A program made the translations under genes and the position numbers. The notes under the pieces are model-generated. The model saw only the letters and a list, made by a program, of their open reading frames with translations. It was not told where the DNA came from and did no database searches. 64,000 nt of DNA, taken from contig JARUPY010000089.1 of NCBI GenBank assembly GCA_029817715.1, forward strand, positions 1,426,001-1,490,000. The letters are read 5' to 3'. Origin of the DNA: Melastoma dodecandrum (Eukaryota > Streptophyta > Magnoliopsida > Myrtales > Melastomataceae). Position 1 is the stretch's first letter, and the number at the start of each line of letters is the position of its first letter. Below, in pieces: positions 26,501 through 39,159 of this stretch.

Positions 26501-28976
26501 GGGTATTAGGAAAGAACATAGGAAGTTGCAATTGAGAGGTCATAAATAGTCTTATTTAGTGCATCATATCAAACACAAGAAGAATATCAAGTTGATTTCT
26601 TGATCACTTTGCCGTAAAAGAGTCATAATTGCCAGCCTACTCATGATAAATCCTTCATAAAGTTTTGAGACGCGCAAGCAACTTTCTTGTTAACAAAACA
26701 ATAGTTGGGAACTTTGCCTTTCCATTTCTTTATTGGGGCCGCCGGGGGGGGGGGGAGGTGCTTATGGTTTGCGGGCCTACATAGGGGCACTGCCCCTAAC
26801 TTGGCGTGCAAGTGGTGCATCATCCATGCCATCTTTTTAACAGATGTGGACATGAATAAGCTTGCTGCCTTTAAGGAAAAAGGCTAGGTATGGAATCAGA
26901 GTATTGAAAAGTAACCACTGCTGTCATTACGTCTGTGTTAAAGCAAATACAAGAAGTGTGTTAACTTTCCGTACAACTATTTGAAGGAAGCAACAAGTTT
27001 AATGCATGCTTACTAGGCAGAGGTGAAAGAGGAAGAGGAATGGAAAAGTTCTCATTTTCTAATTTGAGTTGAAAGTAGCTGGACTTTGATATCTGAAACT
27101 CAAAGTCCTAAATTATCTATTGAAATGTGTCTTGGTGCTCTTATTTTAGAACATGCTGAAACGCCCTAGAGTCAAATATAAACCCTCTCTTGTGGTACAG
27201 TAAAAATGTGCTGCTAACCTTTAGCAATGCTTAGTAATAGGGACAATGCAATACAGTTACACAGATGGTATTGCCAATGAAGCATTTGAAGCATTATACT
27301 TTAACCTCTGGGGAGAACTAAAGAGATGTTGGATTGGAAATGATATTAAATGAAAACACCTTGCTGCTGCATGTGTTTATTGCCATTGTGTTTGTGGAAC
27401 TGTTTTACAACATGCTACAACTTTGCTTCTGACGGTCTGTACCGCTAGCTGTCTCAGAATAAAATTAATCCACTATCTTAACTAGGAAAAAAATAAAGGT
27501 CTCCTCAGATAGATTTAGTTGAGACCCTTTCTAAGCTTCTATTTCATCAACTGTTTGCTATCAGACCCTCTCTGTCATCATTACATCCTGATGAATTATT
27601 TTATCCTTACTTATCCTTCAGGAAAGTGGCTTGGGAGTAGGCAGATACGTTGCAACTGGGCTACAAAAGGTGCTGGTACCAATGAAGAGAAGCAGAATTC
27701 CGATGCCAAAAGTGTTGTGGAGCTGACAAATGGTTCAGGTGAGCTGGGGCCGAAAACAAAGATATAACATGTATGGCTGATTTTATTTTGTCACAGCTTT
27801 CTTTTTTTCTTAACTTAGCTCTTTCTTCATGTGCAGATGATGGCAAGGAGGCTTCTAGCGCTGATGCTCCCGAGAATAACCCTCAGTATACCACTGTTTA
27901 TGTTGGAAATTTGGCACCAGAGGCAAGATTTGTTCTTATTAAACTTTACTCATTATGTTACACATAATTCATCTTAGCTAAATGTTGAAAACTGGCTTAT
28001 GAGCAATTCCTACGGAGGTAAAACTGTCCTGATATATGATTCTCCTCGACAATACCCTGATCAATGAAGGTCCAATTATTTAATAATCTGTTAAATGCAT
28101 TACACATGCTATCTTGTGCACTAATAGCTTGATAGGATCGTAGGAATAACGTAAATGATTATATTTGCAGCTCTTACTTAGGTGGCAAAGAGAAACATTT
28201 TATACTTTTGTGATATTGCAGGTGACTCAGCTTGATTTGCATCGTCATTTTTATAATCTTGGTGCCGGAGTGCTTGAGGAGGTCCGAGTCCAAAGAGATA
28301 AAGGGTTTGGTTTTGTGAGGTACAGTACTCATGCTGAGGCAGCACTTGCGATCCAGATGGGAAACACTCAGTCTTTCTTGCGGGGTAGACAAATTAAGGT
28401 GTGTCTATATATTTGCTGATTGATATATTGAGGTCTTTCTTTCCAGTAGAAGAATCAGCCATCGGTCAAACGTAGTAGTATCTTGTACTTCTTACTGCAC
28501 ATTTCTAAGGAAAGATGAAATAGCGAAGGCAGTATCTTATTGAACATTTGATCATTAGCTGGGGTCATTTGTCTGGTGAATTTTTGTTCTGGGAACTAGA
28601 TTCACATGGTGGTTTTGTGGGACTTACTAGCATTTGGGGACTCTTTGGCAGTGTATTGTTTCCTGTTGTACCTTACTGGAGATATCTTTTGTTGTAGTGC
28701 TCCTGGGGTAGCAAGCCTACCCCACTGGGAATTCCATCGAACCCCCTCCCACCACCCGCTCCGGCTGCAGCATTACCCGGGATGTCGACCGCCGAGCTAA
28801 TGGCACGGCAGCTCGCAATGGGCAAGATGGGCGGCATTCACGCACTGATGCAAGGCCAGCACCCTCTCAAACAAGCTGCTATGGGGATGGGAGGGGTTGG
28901 CGGGGCGAGTCAAGCTATTTACGATGGTGGATTCCAGAATGTTGCGGCCGCCCAGCAGCTGATGTATTACCAGTGA
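23542..28976 (+). CDS. UBP1: UBP1-type oligouridylate-binding protein, three RRMs (TIA-1-like)
   Basis: Nuclear/stress-granule RNA-binding protein of the plant UBP1A/B/C family. It binds U-rich intron and 3' UTR sequences and affects splicing and mRNA stability. Twelve exons: 23542-23658, 24797-24858, 25160-25262, 25374-25450, 25553-25614, 25701-25788, 25941-26016, 26121-26151, 27622-27738, 27837-27922, 28222-28398, 28698-28976, giving 424 residues. A Q-rich N terminus precedes RRM1 (from VYVGNVHT, residue 60), RRM2 (from FNVFVGDLS, residue 143) and RRM3 (from [11 protein letters not shown], residue 263). RNP1-like elements include [15 protein letters not shown] and KGFGFVRY. The C terminus is G/M/Q-rich and ends QQLMYYQ. 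Intron 10 has a GC donor (GAG/GCAAGA at 27923). Intron 8 is 1.47 kb. RRM2 and RRM3 junctions match the known family exactly. Confidence 0.95.
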
Positions 28977-29978
28977 GGCATCTCAGGAATTCTGTAATGT
29001 GGATGGACAGCATCGTTCCCCTGTGTGTGGAAGGTACTGTTTGACTAGAGTTGTTAATCCATCGTCTGCGAAATGATACTTGTCATCTGGGTTCTGCTCC
29101 TTATCAACATCAGCATACTTTGCCGTGTATGTTATTATCCTAAAATATGTCTTTGATCCGCCATTTGGCTGCTGCTGCATCATGAAATTGCTCGGTCCTA
29201 TTGTCCCGTCAGGATTCTTTTCTCGCTTCTGCGCGTACTGCATGTTTCCCAGTCCAATTCGATTATGTGGCTTCTCTTCACATCTGATGGATGTGTCATT
29301 CTTGTTAGTTTGTTATACAGTTCGCTGTTCAACATGACGTACATAGTCCCGATCACGTTATCGATGTTTTATGTTGTTATTCTGTGTAGTAAGGAAAATC
29401 TCAGGGTCATGATTCCCTTGAATGAATGAATCGATCCTTATACTGTTATCCCCTGGGGCAACACTTCTATCAGGTATCTATGTTTCAAAATAATATCCGA
29501 AAATATTTCAGGCTTAAAATTCGGTGTTTGGAATTCACTTTAAAAAAATTTGGGGGAAAGTATTGAATTTCCTCGATGAGTGAATGCCGAGTTTTAAAAA
29601 TGAATTTCCTCCGGATGGGTTTTAATTTTTTTGTTGTTAGAAAGAAACATCGTATTCTTAGATAATTAAATTTGATATTTTTAATTTTAAAATTTTTGTG
29701 AAATATTTTTGGCGCTGATCTTTTTATATTGAATCAATCATATACCTCGGGAGAGGAAGGGGGGGTAGGTCTTGTTCTTGGAATGTAATGACACACAGAG
29801 AAACCAATGATTTGGGACTAAGCCTCTATTAAAGGAAAGCCACCAATCAACCAACCACCCCCCCCCCCCCCGGAAAAAAAAAAAAAACAGAGCAGCAAAC
29901 CGACCATTCAAACTTGATAGCCAGGCTGAGACAGACAGACAGACAGACAGACAATCCGGTCAAACCCCCTCTCTATCC
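28977..29978. other. Intergenic: UBP1 3' UTR and subtilase promoter/leader
   Basis: The first 400-500 bp is probably UBP1 3' UTR. The second half is AT-rich and includes a C/A homopolymer stretch at about 29858-29887. A (GACA)n microsatellite lies just before the subtilase start. No gene was recognised; the open frames at 28983-29337 resemble nothing known. Confidence 0.5.
29930..29953. repeat. (GACA)6 microsatellite in subtilase 5' leader
   Basis: Tandem GACA/ACAG units end 25 bp before the ATG of the subtilase gene, so they probably lie in its 5' UTR. Confidence 0.85.
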
Positions 29979-32309
29979 ATGGCCAACACCAATCCCCTTC
30001 TCCTTTTCCTCTTCTCCTTCTTCCTCGTATCCTCTCTGATCACCCCCTCCTCCTCCCGACAACAACCCCACCACCAGACATTCATCGTCCATGTCTCCCC
30101 TCATCTCCACATCAGCTCCTCCGCCACTCCCCTCCATAGCTACTACGCTTCCCTCCTCGATTCCCTCCCCCGGTCCCTCTCCCCCTCCCCTGCCGAGCTC
30201 CTCTACTCCTACTCCCGTGTAGCTTCCGGGTTCTCTGCCGCCCTATCCCCCGACCAGGCCGACGCCCTCCGTCAGATCCCCGGGATCGTATCTGTCGTGC
30301 CGGATGCCATCCGCCACGTCCATACCACGCGGACGCCGCGTTTCCTCGGCCTTGATGAGTCCTCGGGGATCTGGCCGAACTCCGACTTTGCGGAGGATGT
30401 TATCGTTGGGGTCCTCGACACCGGAATTTGGCCCAAGAGGCAGAGCTTCTCGGACACAGGGTTGGGACCTGTCCCGGAGCGGTGGAAGGGCGGATGCGAG
30501 TCGGGGAACGGGTTTGGCCCCTGTACTAGGAAGGTGATTGGGGCGAGGGCGTTTTACAGGGGTTATGAGGCGTACCTGCAGCATCCAATTGATCAGACCG
30601 TGGAGTCCAAGTCCCCCAGGGACACAGAGGGGCATGGGACGCACACCGCGTCAACTGCAGCCGGATCGATTGTGGCCAATGCGAGCTTCTATGGTTACGC
30701 GGCGGGGACGGCCAGAGGTATGGCTAGTAAGGCTAGGATTGCCGCGTATAAGATTTGTTGGAAATTAGGGTGTTTCGATTCGGACATATTAGCCGCCATG
30801 GATCAGGCCGTTGCTGATGGAGTAGACATCATTTCATTGTCGGTTGGGGCTACCGGGTACGCTCCCCAGTATTATCACGACTCGATCGCTATAGGCGCTT
30901 TTGGGGCTGCACGACATGGAGTTGTTGTGTCGTGCTCAGCTGGGAACTCAGGACCTGGACAGTTCACCGCTGTGAATATTGCCCCGTGGATTTTGACCGT
31001 TGGGGCTTCTACAATCGATAGAGAATTCCCGGCGGATGTCATCTTAGGTGATGGCAGGGTCTTCGGCGGTGTTTCCCTGTACACTGGGAAGGCCCTGGGA
31101 GATGGGAAGTTGCCATTGGTTTACGGTGGGGATTGTGGTAGCAAGTTCTGTTACCCAGGGGACTTGGATCCAAGCAAGGTTGCTGGAAAAATCGTCATTT
31201 GTGACAGAGGGGGCAATGCAAGGGTCGAGAAGGGTAGTGCGGTGAAGCTCGCTGGCGGCGTCGGAATGATTCTTGCTAATACTGCCGATAGTGGTGAAGA
31301 GTTGATTGCGGATTCACACTTAATTCCCGCAACAATGGTTGGGGAGATTGCAGGGAATAACATCCGAGCGTATGTTAAAGACGATCATTCCCCGACGGCC
31401 GAGATCTTGTTCCATGGGACTGCCACTGGGCCTTCTCCACCTTCTCCCAAAGTTGCATCCTTCTCCAGCCGTGGTCCGAACCACCTCACGGCGGAAATTC
31501 TGAAGCCCGATGTAATTGCTCCAGGTGTAAACATCTTGGCCGCTTGGACAGGGTTCAATGGACCCACCGACCTGGATATCGACCCGAGAAGGGTTGAGTT
31601 CAATATAATCTCAGGCACATCGATGTCGTGTCCTCATGTGAGCGGTTTGGCCGCATTGCTAAGGAAGGCCTACCCGAGCTGGAGCCCAGCCGCGATAAAA
31701 TCCGCCCTTATGACGACTGCATACAGTGTAGATAACTCAGGGATGAACATCAAGGATCTTGGCAGCGGGGAAGAGTCGAACCCTTTTATCCACGGGGCGG
31801 GGCATGTGGACCCGAACCGTGCCCTCAACCCAGGATTGGTTTATGACATCGACGTGCAGGACTACGTCGGTTTCCTCTGTTCCATCGGATATGATGCTAA
31901 CCAAATCTCGGTTTTCCTGAGAGAACCCACGAGTCTCTCTGTCTGCCTCAACAAGTTGACGAGGCCAGGAGAGCTGAACTACCCGTCATTCGCGGTGCTC
32001 TTCGAATCCACGAGCGATACGGTGAGTTACAAGAGGACGGTCAAGAATGTGGGTAGCTCGGCTGACACCGTCTATCATGTCGAGGTGAGCGCTCTCCCAG
32101 GTGTGGAAGTTGTTGTCTCTCCTAGAGAGCTAGTCTTCAGCGAAGAGAGCCAGATTCTATCCTACGAGGTAACATTTTCCAGCATCCTGTCGGGACTCTC
32201 TGTTTACGCCCCGCCGAGCTTCGGGTTCATACTGTGGACGGATGGGACACACCGAGTGAGGAGCCCCGTTGCAGTTAGGTGGCGCATGGCTTTCGCTCAA
32301 TCCATGTAG
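29979..32309 (+). CDS. SBT1.4-like subtilisin-type serine protease
   Basis: Secreted plant subtilase (peptidase family S8) of the apoplast. It most resembles Arabidopsis SBT1.4, the senescence-associated subtilase. It is intronless, with 776 residues, as usual for SBT1 genes. Order of parts: signal peptide (about 1-26), I9 inhibitor propeptide (about 34-117), and mature enzyme beginning near TPRFLGL. The catalytic set is complete: D147 (VLDTGIWP), H222 (GHGTHTAST), oxyanion N323 (SAGNSG) and S548 (GTSMSCPH). A PA domain is inserted at about 370-470 (ICDRGGNARVEKGSAVKLAG), and a fibronectin-III-like domain closes the protein (from about 660). The start is the first ATG after a CT-rich leader and gives a good signal peptide. 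No defects are seen. Confidence 0.96.
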   Translation: MANTNPLLLFLFSFFLVSSLITPSSSRQQPHHQTFIVHVSPHLHISSSATPLHSYYASLLDSLPRSLSPSPAELLYSYSRVASGFSAALSPDQADALRQIPGIVSVVPDAIRHVHTTRTPRFLGLDESSGIWPNSDFAEDVIVGVLDTGIWPKRQSFSDTGLGPVPERWKGGCESGNGFGPCTRKVIGARAFYRGYEAYLQHPIDQTVESKSPRDTEGHGTHTASTAAGSIVANASFYGYAAGTARGMASKARIAAYKICWKLGCFDSDILAAMDQAVADGVDIISLSVGATGYAPQYYHDSIAIGAFGAARHGVVVSCSAGNSGPGQFTAVNIAPWILTVGASTIDREFPADVILGDGRVFGGVSLYTGKALGDGKLPLVYGGDCGSKFCYPGDLDPSKVAGKIVICDRGGNARVEKGSAVKLAGGVGMILANTADSGEELIADSHLIPATMVGEIAGNNIRAYVKDDHSPTAEILFHGTATGPSPPSPKVASFSSRGPNHLTAEILKPDVIAPGVNILAAWTGFNGPTDLDIDPRRVEFNIISGTSMSCPHVSGLAALLRKAYPSWSPAAIKSALMTTAYSVDNSGMNIKDLGSGEESNPFIHGAGHVDPNRALNPGLVYDIDVQDYVGFLCSIGYDANQISVFLREPTSLSVCLNKLTRPGELNYPSFAVLFESTSDTVSYKRTVKNVGSSADTVYHVEVSALPGVEVVVSPRELVFSEESQILSYEVTFSSILSGLSVYAPPSFGFILWTDGTHRVRSPVAVRWRMAFAQSM

Positions 32310-33687
32310 ATATGGTTCGAGAATGTTCCGCGAGGCGGCGAGGAGTGGCCGAAGCCAAGGCGATTCGCGGGGAAGCTCTTCTCCTTAGGTTCGGTTACTA
32401 CTTAAAATAATATGCCTCCGGTGTGCCAGAAAGGATTGTGTTTATATTTCTCTCGTATATGTCCCAATGACGTTGTTTTTGTGCCAAATGGAATTAGCGA
32501 CAAATAATCCTTCCTAAGGTTTTTGCTTAAAACATCGTAAGTGACTAAGCATCGGACAAAAATATGGAAATGCCGGCAATAAAATCGGACGAGCGGCACC
32601 AACAACGTCGTATGTATTGTCTTGGAAGCATGACACAATTTATATATTTTAGCTCTATTTTTTTCAGATTATTTTCTTCATTTTATATCAATTGATTTTC
32701 TTCAACACACTAAAACCGTGGCTTCGTGCGAAAATATTTAGCAAAATTGAATCGGTAATTTTAAAATTCACGAAATAATATCCCGAAATCGGAGTTAGTA
32801 ATTCGATTTCGCTTCGATTAACGTTATCAAATCTGATTTCTAAGTTAGCTTCTTATTCGGAATTGACAACGATTCACGGGGCACATGATTAAAAGAAATT
32901 TGAAAATCAAAATTCGTAACTCCGAAAATGAGAAATTCGGATTTGGTAACTCCGATTTCCCGTAACATAACAAGAAAATGGAATATCGAAATTTTAAACT
33001 CCAATTTCAGGGGGTGATGCTAAATTCAATTTCGGACTAATATTTAACGAATTTTAAAATAGTCTTGCAATATTTCACAGGATATTTTTCCAACCAACCT
33101 TGTCGTCGAACACGTAAACGGGAGGGTTAATTAGTAGTGAGATGAAACGATGTTTAAAATAGTAGAGGACAAATAGGAGAATTGGGATTGGGGAGGGTAT
33201 CCTCATTGCAGCATCAAAATGAGAAGATGCCACTCCTTAATGATATTAATTTAATCAATCTAATAAATACAAAGTTGGGTCCATGTTATGTCACATTTCC
33301 CCCGACTATAGTACAAGCATCCCCACACCATTGATTAAATTAATGACTCTACTAAGTCACATACATAGTTTTGGTACCACTGACATGTCCTTGTGCCCCC
33401 GAATATCACGACTTTTACGTATCAGAAGCAAGGATCTCCTAAACAACGCAATCGATCAGCAGCACTTGGGCAATATCACGACGTGATCGTTGATAACTAA
33501 CTGATAATATATACACCAATACGTGAAGAAGGGTCTAATGATAATGTTACATTAAGTATGTTGTTTTTATATATACACGAATGACGTCAATGGAAATGAA
33601 AATGATGCCCTTTTGCTTTAAATATTTGTTTGGTCCACCGCAACCAAATCTCTCCCCCCCTCCCCCAAATTATTCTTTTTTCCCGGT
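32310..33687. other. 1.4 kb intergenic region, no gene recognised
   Basis: AT-rich sequence holding the subtilase 3' UTR and the promoter of the following small gene. Around 32740-33020 there are repeated imperfect motifs of the type AATTCG and AACTCCGA. No recognisable element ends were found. Confidence 0.4.
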
Positions 33688-33694
33688 TATATAA
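33688..33694 (+). promoter_or_regulatory. TATA box (TATATAA) upstream of the small basic protein gene
   Basis: TATATAA lies 74 bp upstream of the ATG at 33762. That leaves room for a start site about 30 bp downstream and a CT/CA-rich leader of about 40 bp. Confidence 0.5.
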
Positions 33695-33761
33695 TTACTA
33701 CCTAACATCCCTCCCTTCCCCCCCACAACACCTTCGCAACACAACTTCTCATCATCATACA

Positions 33762-34121
33762 ATGGATCGAGACGATCTCGTCTACCGGTGGCGTCCCCGG
33801 AGGAGGGCCATCCGGATCCGCCCGCGGAAGCTCCCCACGGTCCGGCTGGGAGGGAAGAGCCGCCAGAGGAAGGGTGGCCTCGTGTTGGCAAGGTCGATAT
33901 GGCAGAAGATGAGGATGAGGTGGCTGAGGTTGAGGTACTCTACCATCCTAAGGAAGCTGAAGGAGCTGTATAGGCAGATGATACGGGACATCGTCGACGC
34001 CGGGGCGTCGTACGATGTGTTCCAGCAGAGGGTCCTCATGGAGGCAGCTTGCGCTGTCCCCGTTGGCGTCGGCCTCAACAGCTTCCCTACCGTGGCAAGG
34101 CAAAGAGCCATTATCATGTGA
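33762..34121 (+). CDS. Small basic plant-specific protein of unknown function
   Basis: Single-exon frame of 119 residues. The first 50 residues are Arg-rich (YRWRPRRRAIRIRPRK). A conserved helical core follows: MRMRWLRLRYSTILRKLKEL, then YRQMIRDIVDAGASYDVFQQ, ending MEAACAVPVGVG. I recognise this core from a small, uncharacterised family of angiosperm proteins with the pattern RWLxLxY..LKKLKEYYRxL and AVPV near the C terminus. No function is known to me, and no signal peptide or membrane segment is visible. The start at 33762 follows a plausible TATA box and leader; an upstream in-frame ATG at 33630 is less likely. Confidence 0.72.
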   Translation: MDRDDLVYRWRPRRRAIRIRPRKLPTVRLGGKSRQRKGGLVLARSIWQKMRMRWLRLRYSTILRKLKELYRQMIRDIVDAGASYDVFQQRVLMEAACAVPVGVGLNSFPTVARQRAIIM

Positions 34122-37100
34122 TTTTTTTTTTGTGTATTATTATTAATAATAATGGATATGAAAAACTCCCGAGTCTGAAGGTAAACTTAAATCCCTTTTT
34201 AACCTTATCATCATCGTCATCGTCATCGCCTTCTCTTTATGTGGTTATTATCACTATCCATGTAGAATATTTAGGCAAAAATATACACTATTTGTTTCTA
34301 GTTATGCTATTTGACTAAATAATCGAGTTTTCCACATATAAAAAAAAATGTTTATGTCACCTAATTTGGACCTCATGTTTAGGTGACATCTCACACCACA
34401 TCTACCAGAAAATGAACCAAAATAAATAAATAAATAAGAGTAAAGCAGTAGCCACGTGAAATGTTCAGTCATGGCCATGCCCGTTTAATATGCGTGTTTG
34501 GTTTCTCTTGTTTCTGTAAATGGGTAGTAAATGTTATGTGGTTTGAATTTGGTACCCGAATGTAATGAATTGGACAGTATTTTCTCATAATTAAGGGATT
34601 TCTGGATTGGTTCAAAGATTCTGTCCAATTCTGACCTAATAAATCAATATAACTTACGACGGTCGGATAAGCCAGGTCCGACAGAATTAGAGTCCGACGA
34701 ATACCCCGTAATGCGATCACTTAAATTCAAATATAAAATCTCTTAAATACATCTTCGTGCCCTTATCATTCAAATGTACACTTAAAAAAAAACCAGACGG
34801 TATATGAAATCAAACTTAAATGGGAGGACCCAAAATTCATACAAATCATGTTCGATGTCAATACTTTTGCTTGAATTTTTTTACTCTATCCCTCGGTTGT
34901 CTTCTTTTTTCTTCGGGGCACATCGATGTCAGTGCTATACATGTGAGTACGACTCCATTGTTTTAATAGTTAACTCCCCATGTCTGCTGGCAACGTTGAG
35001 TGAATGAATGGAGGAACAGATATATAATTTCTGACAAGGTAGACTACGCATTGGTTGAGGGGATTGATTGCTACCGATTGGGGTTCACAAATAACGACGA
35101 AGGCAAGGACGTATGAATTGGCACCAGGTTGGCTCATGAATTGTAGATCCCCTTTCTCAGCTGTATTTTCACGAGCATCGACACACTTGTGCCACCGATT
35201 GCTCGTTGTTACAAATTTTGTATCAACGTCTCATAGCAACGTTCCTGGTAGAAAAAGGTCTTTTGCTAATAAAAAAAAAAGTAATTTCAGACCCCCCTCT
35301 GAAATCACGGACGAAATATGTTTTTTTAATAGTAGTTTTAAAATTTCTTGAATAATGTCTCTGAATTGGTGTTTGAAATCTCCATTTTGTTATTTAAGGA
35401 AATTAATTTACATTTGAAACACTAATTTTCCCAAAAAATAGAGAAATTGGTGTTTCAAATGATAATTTTTTTTCAAAATTTCAAACAAAATAGATATTTT
35501 GAGCTATTTCGTAAAAGAATTTCAAAACTTTGGAACTGGAATATTTTTTCCGTTATTGAAACAAAACCCAAGTTGGGACTTCCTCCAAAATTGGAAAAAT
35601 TCCTGCCATATTTCAAGTATTAACTTTATGTATAACTTTACCATTTAGTTGCAATTTCGTGTTGTTATATAAATTTAATCAAAATGCGTACTGACTATGA
35701 TAACTAAAATATACACTTCATCCACATGGGGGCGATTACCTTATGTTATCTTCGAGCTTATACTTCCGAAGCAATCATCATCGGTCTAATCACTAAGGAA
35801 AGCGACAAATCTTGCGTTCATCATCCACATCCCCCCCCCCCCCCCTCGAGAAAAAAAATTAAATGTCATTCATGACATAAGTTCCTTGACAACTCATTCT
35901 CTGTTGACCCTCTCTTTTCATTTCTTGTGTGGGTTGCAAATCACAATCATCACCAAATTTGATGAAAGAAAAGATTTGAGAGCTATTAGGATTAATTAAC
36001 CAATTACAAAATGATGTCTAGATTCCCCCCCCCCCCCCCCCCCCCCCCCCCCACTTTGGACTCTCTTTTGTAAGTTTAGGGTTTCTTTTTTGGGTTGATT
36101 AATGAAATAAAAGAACTCGTGAAATGACTCCATTCCTCCTCCACGAGAGGAGTTTTAGGCCCAGAGTTTTATGACCAATCTTTTATTATATCCCCATGAA
36201 TGAATGGATGACGATGCAGCCTGACATTTCGGAACGCCCTTTAGATTGTTCTGCTAAAAGCCCGTGGGCTCACCCAAAACTAAATTGAAGGGTTTTTGCA
36301 TGGACCTGTTAAGTCGCGAAAATAGTTCACGAAACATGATCGAAGGTTATAAAAATTATTGACTAATACCCTAGATCAGGGTTTCAAACATTGCTTGAAT
36401 TTGAAACACAGATTTCAACGTCCTAAAAGGAAGTCGGCAAACACCGATTTTTCCATTTTTCTAGTACTAAACCAGTGTTTGCGGAAAAATGTTACGGGCG
36501 TACCTCATCGTGTCTGAAGGAAAAGAAAAAACAGCACGAGAAAAATGTGACGTGAACAGAGTTATTTGACGATCGGTCGATGAACAAAAATCCAGGATTA
36601 CTTTAACTCTTTTAGATTAGGTAAAATGACGTCTCGATGACAAATTACTGGAGGAGGAGAAAGATTCCTTTGGAACGACGTGCAAATGATAGCTCTGAAA
36701 GAAACTCACTCCCCTGGAAAAAGAAAATGAGCAAATAAGTCGCCATCATCAGATTTGTTTAATCCCCACGTGAATTATTGTTCATTTCGTTGTTAGTGGC
36801 CGGTGTAAAGACATTTGTTTTTTTTTTAAAACATGGAGGAATGGAAACAGCGCTATGGAACCGGAGATAGGTTGCTTAGGACGTCCGTTTGACCGGCCTA
36901 CGCGGCCGCGAACTGGGCTGGGTCAACTATCCGCATACATACGTCTGACAGGGATAACGAAATGCAAAGGCTGCATCCGCTGGCTGTGCCGGATTGGGGA
37001 CCGTCCTCCACCGTCCACGATCGGGGACTTCAACCACGATTAAGACAAAGCCTTTATTCAATTTTGGACGGAATGCCTTTTGATTTGATACCGGTTTCAC

Positions 37101-39159
37101 ATGACATTGTCTGTCGCCCCTGTGCTGCGGTCCTAAGCGCGGGCGCGGCCTTTACTTGACCCCTTATTCTTCCACGAGCTCCGGGAGACACTTTTTGGAG
37201 CATGAAACTAATAGGGTTTGTTTTGGCCGTCCGCGACATTTACAACAGGAAACCAAGGCAACCTAATATGTATATCAAAGCCTAGCGCGAGTGCCCGATT
37301 TCAGCCGGAAGCAAGAGAACTCTCGAAGTCGGTGCGGCGAAGTCCACCGTCATTACAATAGAAAGGCATCGTCCGTTGCATAAGATATTTCTCCAAAAAA
37401 AAAAACATACCACACACTACTCTACAGATTGCAGTTGATTTTATTATATTTGTGGGAGAGGCGACCATCTGCTTTTCCAGCCCCACCCTATTCCCGTCGA
37501 AACCATTCAACTTCATTGATATGACATAAAGTCATATCTAATGGACCCATCCACCCCTCCACAATCACATTTAGTGGATCCTCTTTTTTTCTTCCTTATT
37601 CTCCTCCGGTTTTAGCTTTGGAGAGGGTTTTATTTTATTTATCTCGGCGTTGTTCTTATTTATGTACAGACCATGCCCAGTCACTATTTCCGCCTACGTC
37701 AAGGACAGCCGACATTAGTCGGAAGAACGTATATGAAATTAATAAAAGATAAATGAAATAGAATGAAATTCATCGTCCTGACTGACATGCCTATGGAGGG
37801 ACCATACGTCTCAACACTAAACAGAGAGAGGGAGTCATTTTCTTTCCTTTTGCCAATCGATCCATGGAAATGGACAACCACCAACTCGTTGCTCTTTTTT
37901 AAGCAAAGATCTACGGCACATATTCCTTCACTCCTCGCTTCTTCTTTTGAATTCTATCTTGGTAGGGCCAGACCACCCCAAGATACATTTAACTTTATAT
38001 ATTTGCAACTTGGGCATTTCTCTTTATGACAGACATATCATGATCCACCAAAATAGCAAACATGCCTTTCCCCCCACTTAGAGTTTTTTCTTTTTAAAAA
38101 AAGATGAGGAGAACACCCCCCCTTTTCATCCTACAACCACAAACTCGTGCGATATTTCTAATAATATCCCCCATAAATACAATAAATTTACTCCAATCCC
38201 TCATCTAATCAAATCTAGTAATGCTCAATATCTGCCAAATTTTTTGTATGATCATTATTTTAAAATAAATGACTGCATTTTGACTTGATTTATTCATCAT
38301 ATGACGACGTGATGATTGACTATACTCGTTAAAAGGAGAATTAATTATTACATTTTGTATCCTTTCTCTCTTTATTTTTATTATTCTGGTTCAGGTCGGA
38401 GTCAAAACGACGAATTCTCGTGTTTGACCCTTCTCTTATGATTCACGAACTCAACTAAACCAATCTCAGCCCTATTCACATACACCGCTCAAAGAAATTT
38501 ATCCACATGGAATTGTGTCCGACCAACATCCGATGGGTGTCGTTCTCCATCCACGATCAAATAATAATGCCACGTTCTTAAAAAGGGGAGGGAAAAGGGT
38601 GACGGACGAAATCAGTCACGATCGAAGCATATGATTCACACGATACACACAGGCTTTTTCCTTCTCGTGCTCACATTTTGTTTTTTCTCAATTGGGAGAA
38701 CCATGCCGGACTCCCTTCTCGGTGGCCTCTTTCTCTTCTTTTTTGGTTTAAAAAGGAAGAAGACCCACCACTACACGGACATCAAATTGACTCCTCAATG
38801 GTGTCCACTGTAACTTCCACACGTTGTATAATTGAGTAATAATATACCAACAATTCCGTTGCATTTCCAACACCCAAATCTTCCTGGCCGGCTGCATCTT
38901 TTCCTCCATATCTTGAACAATACCACGACTCACAAATGTTATTATTATTTTCTTAATTTGTGATATGATTATAGATCTCGATCACGAATGATGGCTAGGA
39001 TGGCATGCCCCGAGTCAAACTTTGGCTCGAGGGGAAAGGAGGGAAAACACAACATCAAAGCAAGCTGAATATAAACAAAAGCAGACCCCACCACTGACTC
39101 CAAAGATCGTGTTTACGATTCTGATTTGATCAGAGAACAATTGACGAATATAATAGTTA
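34122..39159. other. 5 kb AT-rich spacer, no gene recognised
   Basis: No reading frame resembles a known protein. Homopolymers include C runs at about 35830-35847 and 36025-36052. A GC-richer patch at 36850-37250 has only short frames. I saw no tRNA, rRNA or complete transposon. Confidence 0.4.

Noticed and set aside
28983..29337. Open frames downstream of UBP1 on both strands
   Set aside because: They lie in the expected UBP1 3' UTR and resemble no protein. The UBP1 stop at 28974-28976 matches the family C terminus.
30243..30644. Minus-strand frame within the subtilase
   Set aside because: Shadow of the GC-rich subtilase coding sequence.
36025..36052. Long C homopolymer (others near 35830 and 29858)
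   Set aside because: Treated as a simple homopolymer whose length is unreliable in assemblies; no function inferred.
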